Made by a program: the position numbers and the translations under genes. Below, one piece after another: positions 27,900 to 39,000 of a stretch of DNA of 43,321 nt. Origin of the DNA: Actinomycetes bacterium (GTDB taxonomy: Bacteria > Actinomycetota > Acidimicrobiia > Acidimicrobiales > Bog-793); contig JAJZZB010000011.1 in assembly GCA_021797795.1 (NCBI GenBank), positions 1 to 43,321 on the forward strand. Direction: 5' to 3'. The stretch's first letter is position 1. Every line of letters starts with the position of its first letter. The notes under the pieces are model-generated. The model saw only the letters and a list, made by a program, of their open reading frames with translations, was not told the origin of the DNA and ran no database searches.

Positions 27900-29906
27900 G
27901 TGACCCACTTCGGCGACGACAACGACCTCGAGGCTCGCGGCATCAACGTCGTGCGCGGGCTCGCGATGGACGCTCCACAGCGGGCGAACTCCGGCCATCC
28001 CGGCACCGCCATGGCACTCGCCCCGCTCGCCCACGTGCTGTTCACCCGGATCATGTCCTACGACGCCGGCGACCCTCGCTGGTTCGACCGTGACCGCTTC
28101 GTCCTCTCGAACGGGCACGCCTCGATCCTGCAGTACTCGATGCTCTACCTCACCGGCTTCGGCCTCGAGCTCGAGGACCTGCGCCAGTTCCGCCAGTTCG
28201 GCTCCCGCACGCCCGGGCACCCCGAGGTGCACCACCTCCCGGGCGTGGAGGTGACGACCGGCCCCCTCGGCCAGGGCTTCGCCCAGTCCGTCGGCCTCGC
28301 CATGGCAGAGCAGGTCGTGCGGCACCGCTTCGGACCCGGCCTGTGCGACCACCACGTCTTCGGGATCTGCGGCGACGGCGACCTCATGGAGGGTGTCAGC
28401 CACGAGGCAGCCTCGCTCGCCGGCCACCTCGGCCTCGGCCGGCTCGTGTTCACCTACGACGACAACCACGTCACCATCGACGGCCCGACCGAGCTCGCCT
28501 ACGACGACGACGTCCCGGGGCGCTTTGAGTCCTACGGCTGGCAGGTGATCCGCCTCGGTGATGTCGCCAACGACCTCGATGTGATCGAGGGCGGGCTCCG
28601 AGAGGCGATGGCGGAGTCGGAGCGGCCCTCGCTGCTCGTGCTCCGCAGCCACATCGGGTGGCCCTCGCCGCACCGCACCGACACCAAGGAGGCCCACGGC
28701 GAGCCGCTCGGGGCCGAGGAGATCCGCCTCACCAAGGAGCTGCTCGGGCTGCCGCCCGAGGAGGAGTTCTTCGTCCCGCCCGAGGTGCTCTCCTACTACC
28801 GGGAGGCCGGTCGCCGCGGCGGAAAGGCGCGCAGCCGCTGGCTGTCGCGGCGCCAGGCGATGGACGAGCAGGAGCGGGCCGACTTCGAGGCCTGCCTCGC
28901 CGGCGGGGGCGTGAAGGGGTGGGAGGAGCTGCTGCCCTCCTTCGAGCCGGGCGGCAGGCTCGCCACCCGCAAGGCGATCAACCAGGTGCTCGTGAAGACC
29001 GCCCCGCGGATCCCCGGCCTCGTCTCCGGGTCGGCCGACCTCACGGGCAACACCGGGACCGCCCTCGAGCTCTCCGACGCCATGTCGAAGGGCAACCCGG
29101 GCGGCCGCCAGGTCCACTACGGCATCCGGGAGTTCGCCATGATGAGCGCCCTCAACGGCATGGCGCTGCACAACGGCGTGCTCCCCGTCGGCGGCACCTT
29201 CTTCGCCTTCAGCGACTACTGCCGGCCGGCCGTCCGCCTCGGTGCCATGTCGGGCGCGCACTCGATCGTGTTCTTCACCCACGACTCGATCGGCCTCGGC
29301 GAGGACGGCCCGACCCACCAGCCCATCGAGCAGCTCGCCTCCCTGCGGGCCATGCCGGGGCTCCGTCTCATCCGCCCGGCCGACGCCAACGAGTGCGCGG
29401 CCGCCTGGCAGGTCGCCGTCGACGGGGAGGGCCCCACGGCCCTCGTCCTCACCCGCCAGGACGTCCCGGTCCTCGCGGGCACCCGCGAGCTCGCCCCCGA
29501 GGGCGTCGCCCGGGGCGGCTACGTCCTTCAGCAGGCCGGCGGCGGGCAGCCCGCCATCGTCCTCGTCGGCACAGGGAGCGAGCTGCAGCACTGCGTGGCA
29601 GCACGCGAGCTGCTCGAGTCCGAGGGCGTGGCGACGAGAGTCGTCTCGCTCCCCTCCTTCGACCTGTTCGAGGCCCAGGAGGAGGGGTATCGGGACGAGG
29701 TGCTGCCCCCTCAGGTCCCGACCGTCGCCGTCGAGGCCGGCTCGCGCTTTGGCTGGGACCGCTATGCAGAGGCCACCGTCACGATCGACCACTTCGGCGC
29801 CTCGGCGCCCGGTGCCCGCAACATGGCCGAGTTCGGCTTCACCGGCGAGCACGTCGCCGACGTCGCCCGCCGGCTGCTCGCCCACCACAAGGAGAGGACC
29901 CCATGA
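27900..29906 (+). CDS. tkt: Transketolase
   Basis: AMDAPQRANSGHPGTAMALAPLAHVLF, TTGPLGQGFAQSVGLAMAE, GDGDLMEGVSHEAASLAGHLGLGRLVFTYDDNHVTIDGPTELAY, HDSIGLGEDGPTHQPIEQLASLRAMP. Confidence 0.97.
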   Translation: MTHFGDDNDLEARGINVVRGLAMDAPQRANSGHPGTAMALAPLAHVLFTRIMSYDAGDPRWFDRDRFVLSNGHASILQYSMLYLTGFGLELEDLRQFRQFGSRTPGHPEVHHLPGVEVTTGPLGQGFAQSVGLAMAEQVVRHRFGPGLCDHHVFGICGDGDLMEGVSHEAASLAGHLGLGRLVFTYDDNHVTIDGPTELAYDDDVPGRFESYGWQVIRLGDVANDLDVIEGGLREAMAESERPSLLVLRSHIGWPSPHRTDTKEAHGEPLGAEEIRLTKELLGLPPEEEFFVPPEVLSYYREAGRRGGKARSRWLSRRQAMDEQERADFEACLAGGGVKGWEELLPSFEPGGRLATRKAINQVLVKTAPRIPGLVSGSADLTGNTGTALELSDAMSKGNPGGRQVHYGIREFAMMSALNGMALHNGVLPVGGTFFAFSDYCRPAVRLGAMSGAHSIVFFTHDSIGLGEDGPTHQPIEQLASLRAMPGLRLIRPADANECAAAWQVAVDGEGPTALVLTRQDVPVLAGTRELAPEGVARGGYVLQQAGGGQPAIVLVGTGSELQHCVAARELLESEGVATRVVSLPSFDLFEAQEEGYRDEVLPPQVPTVAVEAGSRFGWDRYAEATVTIDHFGASAPGARNMAEFGFTGEHVADVARRLLAHHKERTP

Positions 29907-31030
29907 CCTCGCTGCGCGACCTGTACGAGACCGGCGGCCAGAGCCCCTGGATCGACAACCTGAAGCGCTCCTGGCTGACGGGGGGCCACCTCGAGCAGCT
30001 CATCGAGTCAGGGGTGCGGGGGCTCACCTCCAACCCGACCATCATGGCCAAGGCGATCGAGGAGGGCTCCGACTACGACGACCAGTTCGCCGAGTCCCTC
30101 GGGCGGCACCACGACACGCTCGAGGCCTACTGGGACCTCGTCGTCACCGACGTCGAGGGCGCCCTCACCCACTTCGGCCCCCTGCACCGAGACAGCGGCG
30201 GCCGGGACGGCTTCGTCTCGATCGAGGTGGCCCCCTCGCTCGCCCGTGACACCGCCGGCACGATCGAGGCGGCCCGGCAGCTCCACGCCCGCATCGCGAG
30301 GGACAACCTGCTCGTGAAGATCCCGGCCTCGAGAGAGGGCATCCCGGCCATCCGCCAGATGATCGCCGAGGGCCGCAGCATCAACATCACGCTCATCTTC
30401 TCGATCGAGCGCTACGAGGAGGTGGTGGAGGCCTACCTCTCGGGGCTGGAGGAGCTCGTCGGCAACGGCGGCGACCCGAGCACGGTCGCCTCGGTGGCGT
30501 CGTTCTTCGTGAGCCGGGTCGACACCGAGACCGACCGGCGGCTCAACGCCGTGGCGGCCGGCGAGCCCGACTCGCCCCGGGCCGTCGCCGCCCGCTCGCT
30601 CTGCGGCAAGACCGCAGTCGCCCAGGCGCGCCTCGCCTACGAGCGCTTCGAGCGCGCCTTCACGAGCGAGCGCTGGTCGCGCCTCGAGGCGGCCGGGGCA
30701 CGGCGCCAGCGCCCCCTGTGGGCCTCGACCTCGACGAAGAACCCCGACTACCCCGACCTCCTCTACGTCGAGACGCTCATCGGGCCGGCCACCGTCAACA
30801 CCATGCCCGAGGGCACGATCGACGCCTTCCTCGACCACGGCCACGTGGCGAGGACGATCGACGACTTCGACCACGCCCGGGACGTCCTCGACCAGCTGGC
30901 CGAGGTCGGCGTCGACCTCGACGACGTCGCCACGACGCTCGAGCAGGAGGGCATCACGGCCTTCGAGAAGTCCTTCGACGAGGTGAACGAGCGCCTCGGC
31001 CACAAAGCAGCCCAGCTCGACCAGCACTGA
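29903..31030 (+). CDS. tal: Transaldolase
   Basis: SPWIDNLKRSWLTGGHLEQLIESGVRGLTSNPTIMAKAI, NLLVKIPASREGIPAI, NITLIFSIERYEEVVEAYLSGLEE, RPLWASTSTKNPDYPDLLYVETLIG. ATGA overlap with tkt stop. Confidence 0.97.
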   Translation: MTSLRDLYETGGQSPWIDNLKRSWLTGGHLEQLIESGVRGLTSNPTIMAKAIEEGSDYDDQFAESLGRHHDTLEAYWDLVVTDVEGALTHFGPLHRDSGGRDGFVSIEVAPSLARDTAGTIEAARQLHARIARDNLLVKIPASREGIPAIRQMIAEGRSINITLIFSIERYEEVVEAYLSGLEELVGNGGDPSTVASVASFFVSRVDTETDRRLNAVAAGEPDSPRAVAARSLCGKTAVAQARLAYERFERAFTSERWSRLEAAGARRQRPLWASTSTKNPDYPDLLYVETLIGPATVNTMPEGTIDAFLDHGHVARTIDDFDHARDVLDQLAEVGVDLDDVATTLEQEGITAFEKSFDEVNERLGHKAAQLDQH

Positions 31031-31039
31031 GGAGGACAC

Positions 31040-32413
31040 GTGCCCGACACTGACGAGCTCTCGAGGCGCCTGGCTGCCCGCGACGCCTCCCTGTGGCCGG
31101 GTCCCAACGTCTCGGCCAACCGCCTCGGATGGCTCGAGGTGCCCCGCGAGATCGAGCGCCAGGCCCGCCGGCTCGCCTCGTTCGCCGCCTCGATCGACCA
31201 GGACACCGTCGTGCTGCTCGGCATGGGCGGCTCCTCGCTCGGCCCGGCCGTCCTGGCTGCGGTCCGCGACCGGCTCGGCGAGTTCGCCGGGCGCCGCCTC
31301 GTCGTCTGCGACACCACCGACCCGAAGACCGTCTCCGGGCTGCCTCTCGAGGACGCCTTCATCCTCGTCTCGTCCAAGTCGGGCACGACGCTCGAGCCGA
31401 ACGTCCTGTTCGACCACGCCCGCACGCGGGTGGCGGACCCCGCCCGCTACGCCGTCGTGACCGACCCCGGCACCCCGCTCGAGCGGCTCGCCGGGGAGCT
31501 CGGGATCCGCCACGTCTTCGCCAACCGGCCGGACATCGGCGGCCGCTACTCGGTCCTCTCCTACTTCGGGGCCGTGCCGGCCGCCCTCGCCGGCTACGAC
31601 CTCGCCGAGCTCTGCGGCCGGGCGCTCGATGCCGACTGGCACGAGGCGATCGAGCTCGGCCTCGCCATGGGGGCGGCGGCCCGCCAGGGCAGGGACAAGG
31701 CGACGATCGTCGTCGACGAGCCCTTCGGCTCCTTCGGGCTGTGGATCGAGCAGCTCATCGCCGAGTCGACCGGCAAGCGGGGACGGGGCTGCGTCCCGGT
31801 GCCGACGACCGAGATGGAGCGCGGCGACGACCGCCACGTCGTCGAGGTGCACCCGAAGGCCGCCCACGAGCTCGGCGAGCAGTTCTTCCGCTTCGAGCTC
31901 GCCATCGCCATGGCGGGCCACGTCCTCGAGATCGACCCGTTCGACGAGCCGAACGTCGCCGAGTCCAAGGCGAACACCGCCCGTGTGCTGGACTCCCTCC
32001 CCCTGGCGGAGGTCCCGAGCCGGTCGCCCGGGGAGGTCCTCTCCTGGATCGCCGAACAGCGCCGCCCCGGGGACTACGTCTCGCTGCAGGCCTACCTCCC
32101 CTTCGGCCAGGACGAGGCGCTCGAGGCGCTCCGCCGCCGGATCCGGGACGCCAACGGCGACATGGCCGTGACGGCCGGCTACGGCCCGCGCTTCCTGCAC
32201 TCGACCGGCCAGCTCCACAAGGGCGGCCCGAACTCCGTGCTGGCGGTGCAGATCGTGCCCTCCGGGCCGACCGCCGAGGTCCCCGTCCCCGACCGGGCCT
32301 ACGACTTCGCCACCCTCATCGCCGCCCAGGCCATCGGCGACCACGAGAGCCTCCTCGCCCACGAGCGCCGCCTGATCCGCGTCGTCGCCGACGACCTCTC
32401 CCTCATCTCCTGA
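31040..32413 (+). CDS. pgi: Glucose-6-phosphate isomerase (short form as in Tal-Pgi fusions)
   Basis: VVLLGMGGSSLGPAVL, LVSSKSGTTLEPNVLFDHA, VTDPGTPLERLAGELGI, SIS-domain features; SD gaggagga before GTG. Confidence 0.88.
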   Translation: MPDTDELSRRLAARDASLWPGPNVSANRLGWLEVPREIERQARRLASFAASIDQDTVVLLGMGGSSLGPAVLAAVRDRLGEFAGRRLVVCDTTDPKTVSGLPLEDAFILVSSKSGTTLEPNVLFDHARTRVADPARYAVVTDPGTPLERLAGELGIRHVFANRPDIGGRYSVLSYFGAVPAALAGYDLAELCGRALDADWHEAIELGLAMGAAARQGRDKATIVVDEPFGSFGLWIEQLIAESTGKRGRGCVPVPTTEMERGDDRHVVEVHPKAAHELGEQFFRFELAIAMAGHVLEIDPFDEPNVAESKANTARVLDSLPLAEVPSRSPGEVLSWIAEQRRPGDYVSLQAYLPFGQDEALEALRRRIRDANGDMAVTAGYGPRFLHSTGQLHKGGPNSVLAVQIVPSGPTAEVPVPDRAYDFATLIAAQAIGDHESLLAHERRLIRVVADDLSLIS

Positions 32414-32433
32414 CCCCCCCACAAGGAGCAGAC

Positions 32434-33366
32434 ATGCGCATCGGAATGGTCGGCCTCGGCAAGATGGGCGCGAACATGACGCGCCGGCTCATCGAGAAGG
32501 GCCACGAGGTCGTCGGCTTCGACCTCGGGGCCGAGGCGCGCCGTGCGGTCGCCGGCTACGGCGCCGAGACCGTCGACACCCTCGAGGCCCTCGCCGACAA
32601 GCTGGCCGCCCCCCGGGTGGTCTGGGTCATGGTGCCCGCCGGCGGGCCGACCGACGAGACGGTCGAGCGGCTGTCCACCCTGCTCGACACGGGCGACGTC
32701 GTGATCGACGGCGGCAACTCCAACTACAAGGAGGCGGCGCCGATGGAGGCGCGCCTCGCCGAGCGCGGGCTCAAGTTCATCGACGCCGGCACCTCGGGAG
32801 GCGTCTGGGGGCTCGAGAACGGGTACTGCCTGATGGTGGGCGGGACGAAGGAGGCCGTGGAGATCGCCGAGCCGGTCCTGCGGGCGCTCGCCCCCGAGGG
32901 CGGCTACGCCCACGTCGGACCGGCGGGGGCGGGGCACTTCGTGAAGATGGTCCACAACGGCATCGAGTACGGCCTGATGGAGGCCTATGCCGAGGGCTTC
33001 GAGATCATGGCGGCGGCCGAGGAGTTCGACCTCGACCTCCACGAGATCGCCTCGATCTGGCGCTACGGCTCGGTCGTGAGGTCGTGGCTGCTCGAGCTGA
33101 CCGAGAGGGCGCTCTCGCCCGGCTCGGGCTTCGAGCAGATCGAGCCGTACGTCGTCGACTCGGGCGAGGGCCGCTGGACGGTGGAGGAGGCCATCGACCG
33201 CGGCGTGCCCGCCTACGTCATCGCCGCCTCGCTCTTCCGCCGCTTCGAGAGCCAGCAGGACGCCTCCTTCGCCGACCGGCTGCTCGCCGCCCTCCGCAAC
33301 CAGTTCGGCGGCCATGCCGTGAGGACCGAGGCGACGGGCTCCACCGCCGCCACGGGCGCGCCGTGA
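32434..33366 (+). CDS. gnd: 6-phosphogluconate dehydrogenase, decarboxylating, short form
   Basis: MRIGMVGLGKMGANMTRRLIEKGHEVVGFD, VIDGGNSNYKEAAPMEARLAERGLKFIDAGTSGGVWGLENGYCLMVGG, GAGHFVKMVHNGIEYGLMEAYAEGFE; SD aaggag. Confidence 0.95.
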   Translation: MRIGMVGLGKMGANMTRRLIEKGHEVVGFDLGAEARRAVAGYGAETVDTLEALADKLAAPRVVWVMVPAGGPTDETVERLSTLLDTGDVVIDGGNSNYKEAAPMEARLAERGLKFIDAGTSGGVWGLENGYCLMVGGTKEAVEIAEPVLRALAPEGGYAHVGPAGAGHFVKMVHNGIEYGLMEAYAEGFEIMAAAEEFDLDLHEIASIWRYGSVVRSWLLELTERALSPGSGFEQIEPYVVDSGEGRWTVEEAIDRGVPAYVIAASLFRRFESQQDASFADRLLAALRNQFGGHAVRTEATGSTAATGAP

Positions 33367-33382
33367 GGGCCCGCCGCCCACG

Positions 33383-34075
33383 GTGAGCGCTCCGGAGCTG
33401 CTCGGCCCGCCGGCGGGCCAGCTCGAGGTCGTCGACGACGTCGCCACGGCCTTCGCCGGCGTGGTGGCGAGGGTCGTGGGCTCGGCCGGGCACCGGGTGC
33501 GTCTCGCCCTCTCGGGCGGGGAGACGGCGCGGGCCTGCTACGAGCGCCTCGCCCGGCAGGACGGGATCGACTGGTCCAAGGTGGAGTGCCTCGTCGGCGA
33601 CGAGCGATGCGTCCCGCCGGCCGACCCCGACGCGAACCAGCGGCTCATCCGCCAGTCGCTCGTCGAGCGGGTCCCCGTGGCCGCCTTCCACCCGATGGAC
33701 TGCGAGCGGGCCGGGGACTACGAGGCGATGCTGGCGGAGGGGCCGCTCGACCTCGTCCACCTCGGCCTCGGCCCCGACGGCCACACCGCCTCGCTCTTCT
33801 CGCACTCCCCCGCCCTCGACAGCCCGCCCGGACGCCTCGTCGTCCGCACGGTCGACCCGTCCGGGCGCAACCCCTACGAGCGGCTCAGCCTCACCTTCGA
33901 GGCGATCGCCCGCTCGCGGCTGGTGGTCTTCACCGTCTCGGGCGCCAGCAAGCACGAGGCGCTCCACCGCCTCCTTACCGGCGAGGACCTGCCGGCCGCC
34001 CGGGTGCGGGCCGGCGAGGTCCTCTGGCTGTGCGACCGCGAGGCGCTCGGAGAGGACCTGGGCCGGCTCGGGTGA
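33383..34075 (+). CDS. pgl: 6-phosphogluconolactonase
   Basis: VRLALSGGETARACYERLA, DWSKVECLVGDERCVPPADPDANQRLIRQSLV, LDLVHLGLGPDGHTASLFSHSPAL. Confidence 0.94.
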   Translation: MSAPELLGPPAGQLEVVDDVATAFAGVVARVVGSAGHRVRLALSGGETARACYERLARQDGIDWSKVECLVGDERCVPPADPDANQRLIRQSLVERVPVAAFHPMDCERAGDYEAMLAEGPLDLVHLGLGPDGHTASLFSHSPALDSPPGRLVVRTVDPSGRNPYERLSLTFEAIARSRLVVFTVSGASKHEALHRLLTGEDLPAARVRAGEVLWLCDREALGEDLGRLG

Positions 34076-34076
34076 G

Positions 34077-36062
34077 ATGGCAAGGAGACCGGACGTGACC
34101 GAGCGGCGCCACCTGCCGCCCTCGGGGCCCGACGTGGTCATCGAGCACCCTCAGCCGGTCGTCGACGGTGGCCGCTTCCCGGCCAAGGCGGTCGTCGGCG
34201 ACCCCTTCAGCGTCACGGCCGACGTCTTCACCCACGGCCACGACCTCGTCCGAGCCCTCGTGCGGACGAGACGGGTCGGCGCCCGCCGCTGGAGGGAGGT
34301 GCCGATGCGCCACGACGGCAACGACTCCTTCTCCGCCGTCGTCGTGCAGGAGGCCGACGGTCCCTTCGAGATCGAGATCGCCGGCGCGCCCGACACCCTC
34401 GCCACCTGGGCGCGCGACGCCGGGCGCCGTCTCGAGGCGGGGCGCCCCGACGCCTTCGAGCCGGTCTTCGGGGCCGAGCTGCTGCACGAGGCCGCCGACG
34501 GGCTCGAGTCCGCCGGCCATGGCAGGGCGGCCGGGCGCCTGCGGGCGCTCGCCGGCCGGGCCCGAGAGGGCGTGAGCGCCGAGTTGCTCGCCGAGATCAC
34601 CGGCGAGGCCGACCTCGCTCTCCGGCCCATCCCCGAGGCGATCGGCGCCACGCTCCGGCTCAAGGCCTTCGCCTCCCGGCCGAAGGCGGCCTTCTCCAGC
34701 TGGTACGAGCTCTTCCCCCGCTCCGCCAGCCCCGAGGGGGGGCGACCGGGCACCCTCCGGGACGTCGTCGGCCGGCTCGACTACGTCGCCCGGCTCGGCT
34801 TCGACGTCCTCTACCTCCCGCCGATCCACCCGATCGGGGTGACGGCCCGAAAGGGCAGGGGGAACCGTGCGGACGCTTCGGACGGCGACGTCGGCAGCCC
34901 CTGGGCCATCGGGAGCCCGGCGGGCGGCCACACCGCCATCGCTCCCGAGCTCGGCACCCTCGAGGACTTCGACCTCCTCGTGGCCGCCGCCTCCGAGCGC
35001 GGCATCGAGGTCGCCCTCGACCTCGCCTTCCAGTGCTCGCCCGACCACCCCTGGGTGAGCGAGCACCCCGAGTGGTTCCGCCACCGCCCCGACGGCTCGA
35101 TCGCCCACGCCGAGAACCCGCCGAAGCGCTACGAGGACATCGTCCCCCTCGACTTCTCGACCGAGGACCGGGCCGGGCTCTGGCAGGCGCTGGCGGGCGT
35201 GGTGGCCTTCTGGGTGCGCCGAGGGGTACGGATCTTCCGCGTCGACAACCCCCACACCAAGCCCTTCGCCTTCTGGGAGTGGCTGCTCGCCGAGATCAAG
35301 CGCGAGTCGCCCGGCGTGCTCTTCCTCTCCGAGGCCTTCACCCGCCCGAAGGTGATGCACCGCCTCGCCAAGCTCGGCTTCGACCAGTCCTACACCTACT
35401 TCACCTGGCGGGACGAGAAGTGGGAGCTCGAGCAGTACTTCGGGGAGCTGAACAGCCCACCCGGCAACCGGTACTTCCGGCCGAACGTCTGGCCGAACAC
35501 CCCCGACATCCTCGCCCGCAGCCTCCAGCACGGCGGGCGGGCGAGCTTCATCGCCCGCCTCGTTCTCGCCGGCGGCCTCTCGGCCAACTACGGGATCTAC
35601 GGCCCGGTCTTCGAGCTGCAGTGGGACGAGCCGGCATCCGCCGGCTCGGAGGAGTACAGGGACTCCGAGAAGTACGAGGTCCACCACCACGACCTCGACG
35701 ACCCGAGCTCCATCGCGGACGTCGTCGCCAGGGTCAACGCCGCCCGCCGCCGCCACCCGGCGCTGCAGCGCGACCGCGGCCTCGTCTTCCACCGCTGCGA
35801 CAACGACCAGCTCGTCTGCTGGTCGAAGCGGTCGCCGGGGGGCGACGCCGTCATCGGCATCGTCAGCCTCGACTGGCACTGGACCCAGTCCGGCTACGTC
35901 GAGCTGGACGCGGCGGCGATCGGAAGGGTCCCCGGCGAGCGCTTCGTGGTGGTCGACGCCCTCACCGACCACCGCTACACCTGGACCGCAGGGGTCAACT
36001 TCGTGAAGCTCGACCCCGGGACGATGCCGGCCCACCTGTTCCTCCTCGAGGGCGCGCGTTGA
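34077..36062 (+). CDS. glgE: Alpha-1,4-glucan:maltose-1-phosphate maltosyltransferase GlgE
   Basis: FSSWYELFPRSASPEGGRPGTLRDVVGRLDYVARLGFDVLYLPPIHPIG, KGRGN, GSPWAIGSPAGGHTAIAPELGTLEDF, ALDLAFQCSPDHPWV, IFRVDNPHTKPFAFWEWL, FLSEAFTRPKVMHRLAKLGFDQSYTYFTWR. Confidence 0.97.
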   Translation: MARRPDVTERRHLPPSGPDVVIEHPQPVVDGGRFPAKAVVGDPFSVTADVFTHGHDLVRALVRTRRVGARRWREVPMRHDGNDSFSAVVVQEADGPFEIEIAGAPDTLATWARDAGRRLEAGRPDAFEPVFGAELLHEAADGLESAGHGRAAGRLRALAGRAREGVSAELLAEITGEADLALRPIPEAIGATLRLKAFASRPKAAFSSWYELFPRSASPEGGRPGTLRDVVGRLDYVARLGFDVLYLPPIHPIGVTARKGRGNRADASDGDVGSPWAIGSPAGGHTAIAPELGTLEDFDLLVAAASERGIEVALDLAFQCSPDHPWVSEHPEWFRHRPDGSIAHAENPPKRYEDIVPLDFSTEDRAGLWQALAGVVAFWVRRGVRIFRVDNPHTKPFAFWEWLLAEIKRESPGVLFLSEAFTRPKVMHRLAKLGFDQSYTYFTWRDEKWELEQYFGELNSPPGNRYFRPNVWPNTPDILARSLQHGGRASFIARLVLAGGLSANYGIYGPVFELQWDEPASAGSEEYRDSEKYEVHHHDLDDPSSIADVVARVNAARRRHPALQRDRGLVFHRCDNDQLVCWSKRSPGGDAVIGIVSLDWHWTQSGYVELDAAAIGRVPGERFVVVDALTDHRYTWTAGVNFVKLDPGTMPAHLFLLEGAR

Positions 36063-39000
36063 CCTGGGCCGTCTCCGGACGCGAGCGGGCGGACACCTCG
36101 GCGGCCTTCGGCGAGGCTCCCGACTGGTACAAGGACGCCGTCATCTACGAGCTGCACGTCCGGGCCTTCGCCGACTCCGACGGGGACGGCCGCGGCGACT
36201 TCAAGGGGCTCGCCGGCCACCTCGACTACCTCCACCAGCTCGGCGTGACGGCGCTCTGGCTGCTCCCCTTCTACCCCTCGCCGCTTCGAGACGACGGCTA
36301 CGACATCTCCGACTACACCGGCATCCATCCCGACTACGGGACGCTCGCCGACTTCCGCCGCTTCGTCCACGAGGCCCACCGCCGCGACATGCGGGTGATC
36401 ACCGAGCTCGTCTTGAACCACACGAGCGACCAGCATCCCTGGTTCCAGCGGGCGCGCCACGCCGCCCCGGGCTCGCGCCAGCGCGACTTCTACGTCTGGA
36501 GCGACACCCCCGAGGCCTACGGGCAGGCCCGGATCATCTTCCAGGACTTCGAGCAGTCGAACTGGTCCTGGGACCCCGTGGCGAAGGCCTACTACTGGCA
36601 CCGCTTCTACTCCCACCAGCCGGACCTCAACTTCCACAACATGGCGGTGCGCACGGCCATGCTGCGGACCGTCGACTTCTGGCTCCGCCTCGGCGTCGAC
36701 GGCCTCAGGCTCGACGCCGTGCCCTACCTCTACGAGCGGGAGGGCACCGACTGCGAGAACCTGCCCGAGACCCACGAGTTCCTCCGGCAGCTGCGGCGCC
36801 ATGTCGACGACCGCTTCCCCAACACCATGCTGCTGGCGGAGGCCAACCAGTGGCCCGAGGACGCGAGCGCCTACTTCGGCGAGGCCGACGAGTGCCACAT
36901 GGCCTTCCACTTCCCGCTCATGCCGCGGCTGTTCATGTCGCTGCGGATGGAGGACCGCTTCCCGATCATCGACATCCTTCAGCAGACGCCGGACATCCCC
37001 GACAGCTGCCAGTGGGCCCTGTTCCTACGCAACCACGACGAGCTGACCCTCGAGATGGTGACCGACGAGGAGCGCGACTACATGTACCGCTCCTATGCCC
37101 GCGACCCCGTGATGCGGGTCAACCTCGGGATCCGGCGCCGGCTCGCGCCCCTCCTGCAGTTCCACCGCCAGAAGATCGAGCTCATGCACGGCCTGCTCAT
37201 GTCGATGCCGGGCACGCCGGTCCTCTACTACGGCGACGAGATCGCCATGGGCGACAACGTCTACCTCGGCGACCGGAACTCGGTCCGCACGCCGATGCAG
37301 TGGAACGCCGACCGCAACGCCGGCTTCTCGGCCGCCAACCCCCAGCGCCTCTTCCTCCCGGTCAACATCGACCCGCAGTGCCACTACGAGTCGGTCAACG
37401 TGGCCGCCCAGCTCGACAACCCCGACTCCCTCTTGCGCTGGGTGCGGCGGCTCATCGCGCTGCGCAAGCGGCACCCCGTCTTCGGGCGGGGGAAGATGGA
37501 CTTCGTCGCCTCGGACAACCCCCGGGTCCTCGCCTTCCTGCGTCACGACCATCACGAGACGGTCCTCGTCGTCGCCAACCTCTCCCGCTTCGCCGAGTAC
37601 GTCGAGCTGGACCTGTCCGCCCACCGCGGCGTCGTCCCCCGCGAGCTGTTCGGCCAGACCGCCTTCCCGATGATCGGCGAGCTTCCCTACCTCGTCACCC
37701 TCGGCCCCCACTCCTTCTACTGGCTCTCGCTCGGCGGCCCCGACCGGGACTCCCAGACCGCCACCATCGGCCTTCCCTCGCTCCGCCTGCCGAGCCCGTG
37801 GTGGCGGGTCACCGAGGGCGACGACGCCCGCCGCCTCGAGGGCGTCCTCCCCGCCATCCTGCGCAGCCGGAGGTGGTTCGGGGGCAAGGACCGGCGGATC
37901 CACTCGGCGTCCATCGCCTCGCGCATCACCCTCCCGCTGCAGTCGAGCGCCGAGCGCGCCGAGCTGCTCGTCGTTGCGGTCGAGTACCTCGACGGCGAGC
38001 CCGACCGCTACCTCGTCTCGATGATCCACGTCACCGGCGAGGAGGCGAACGGCTTCGCCCAGGACCACCCCGAGGCGATCCTCGCCCTGACGAGCGGGCC
38101 TTCGCGCGAGCCCGGACTGCTCGTCGACGCCCACTACGACGGCGCCTTCGGCAAGGCGCTCGTCGACCTCGTCGTCAACCGGCGCCGGCGCACGATCGAC
38201 TCGGGCGCCCGCCTGGCAGGGGTGCCGGTGTCCGCCAAGATGGCGACGCTCGCCTCCATCCCGACTGGCCCGCGGGCCCCGGCCCGGGTGACGGGGGCGG
38301 AACAGTCGAACACCTCCATCGTCGTCGGCGAGGCCGAGGCCAGCCGGGCGATCGTGAAGACCATCCGCCGGCTCGAGTCCGGGCCCCATCCCGAGGTCGA
38401 GCTCGGCCGCCTCCTCACCTCCGTCGGCGCCAACGTGGCGCCCCTGCTCGGCTCGGTCGAGCTCGTCCCCGGGCAGGGGCCGGGGACGGCGCTGGCGGTC
38501 GTGCACGAGTTCGTCGCCAACGAGTCGGACGCCTGGCGGGCCACCGTCCGGTCGGCTGCCAACTTCCTCGAGCAGCACGTGGAGGAGGGCGGCGCCGGGC
38601 AGATCCCCCTCGAGCCGGCGCGCCCGGGCGGCTTCCACGCCGGCGTGGCGACCGCCGAGATCCCCGAGGCGGTCGAGACCCAGATGTCCGAGAGCCTCGG
38701 GGCCGCCGAGCTGCTCGGGCGCCGGACGGGCGAGCTCCACCTCGCCCTGTCCTCCCCCGCCGGCGGCGCAGCCTTCCGCCCCGACCCGGTGTCACCGATG
38801 ACCCAGCGCTCGACCTACCAGTCCATGCGCAGCGCCGCCCGCCGCACGCTGTCGGCCGCCCGCCAGCGCGCCCGCCAGCTCGAGGGCCGTGACCTCGAGC
38901 TCGTGGAGGAGCTGCTCGCCAGCGAGGAGCAGCTGCTCGAGGCCTTCCAGGCGGTGCTCGGCATCCACTCGGGCTGCCGGATCAGGATCCACGGCGACCT

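Noticed and set aside
28658-31030. Track ORF suggesting a large protein fused to transaldolase
   Set aside because: The N-terminal part is an out-of-frame reading of tkt; the real tal starts at ATG 29903. The same artifact applies to 31093..33366 (gnd), 35033..39463 (treS-mak), 13192..16011 (helY), 20100..21968 (pup), 4014..5519 (aminotransferase) and 3786..5450 (ABC).
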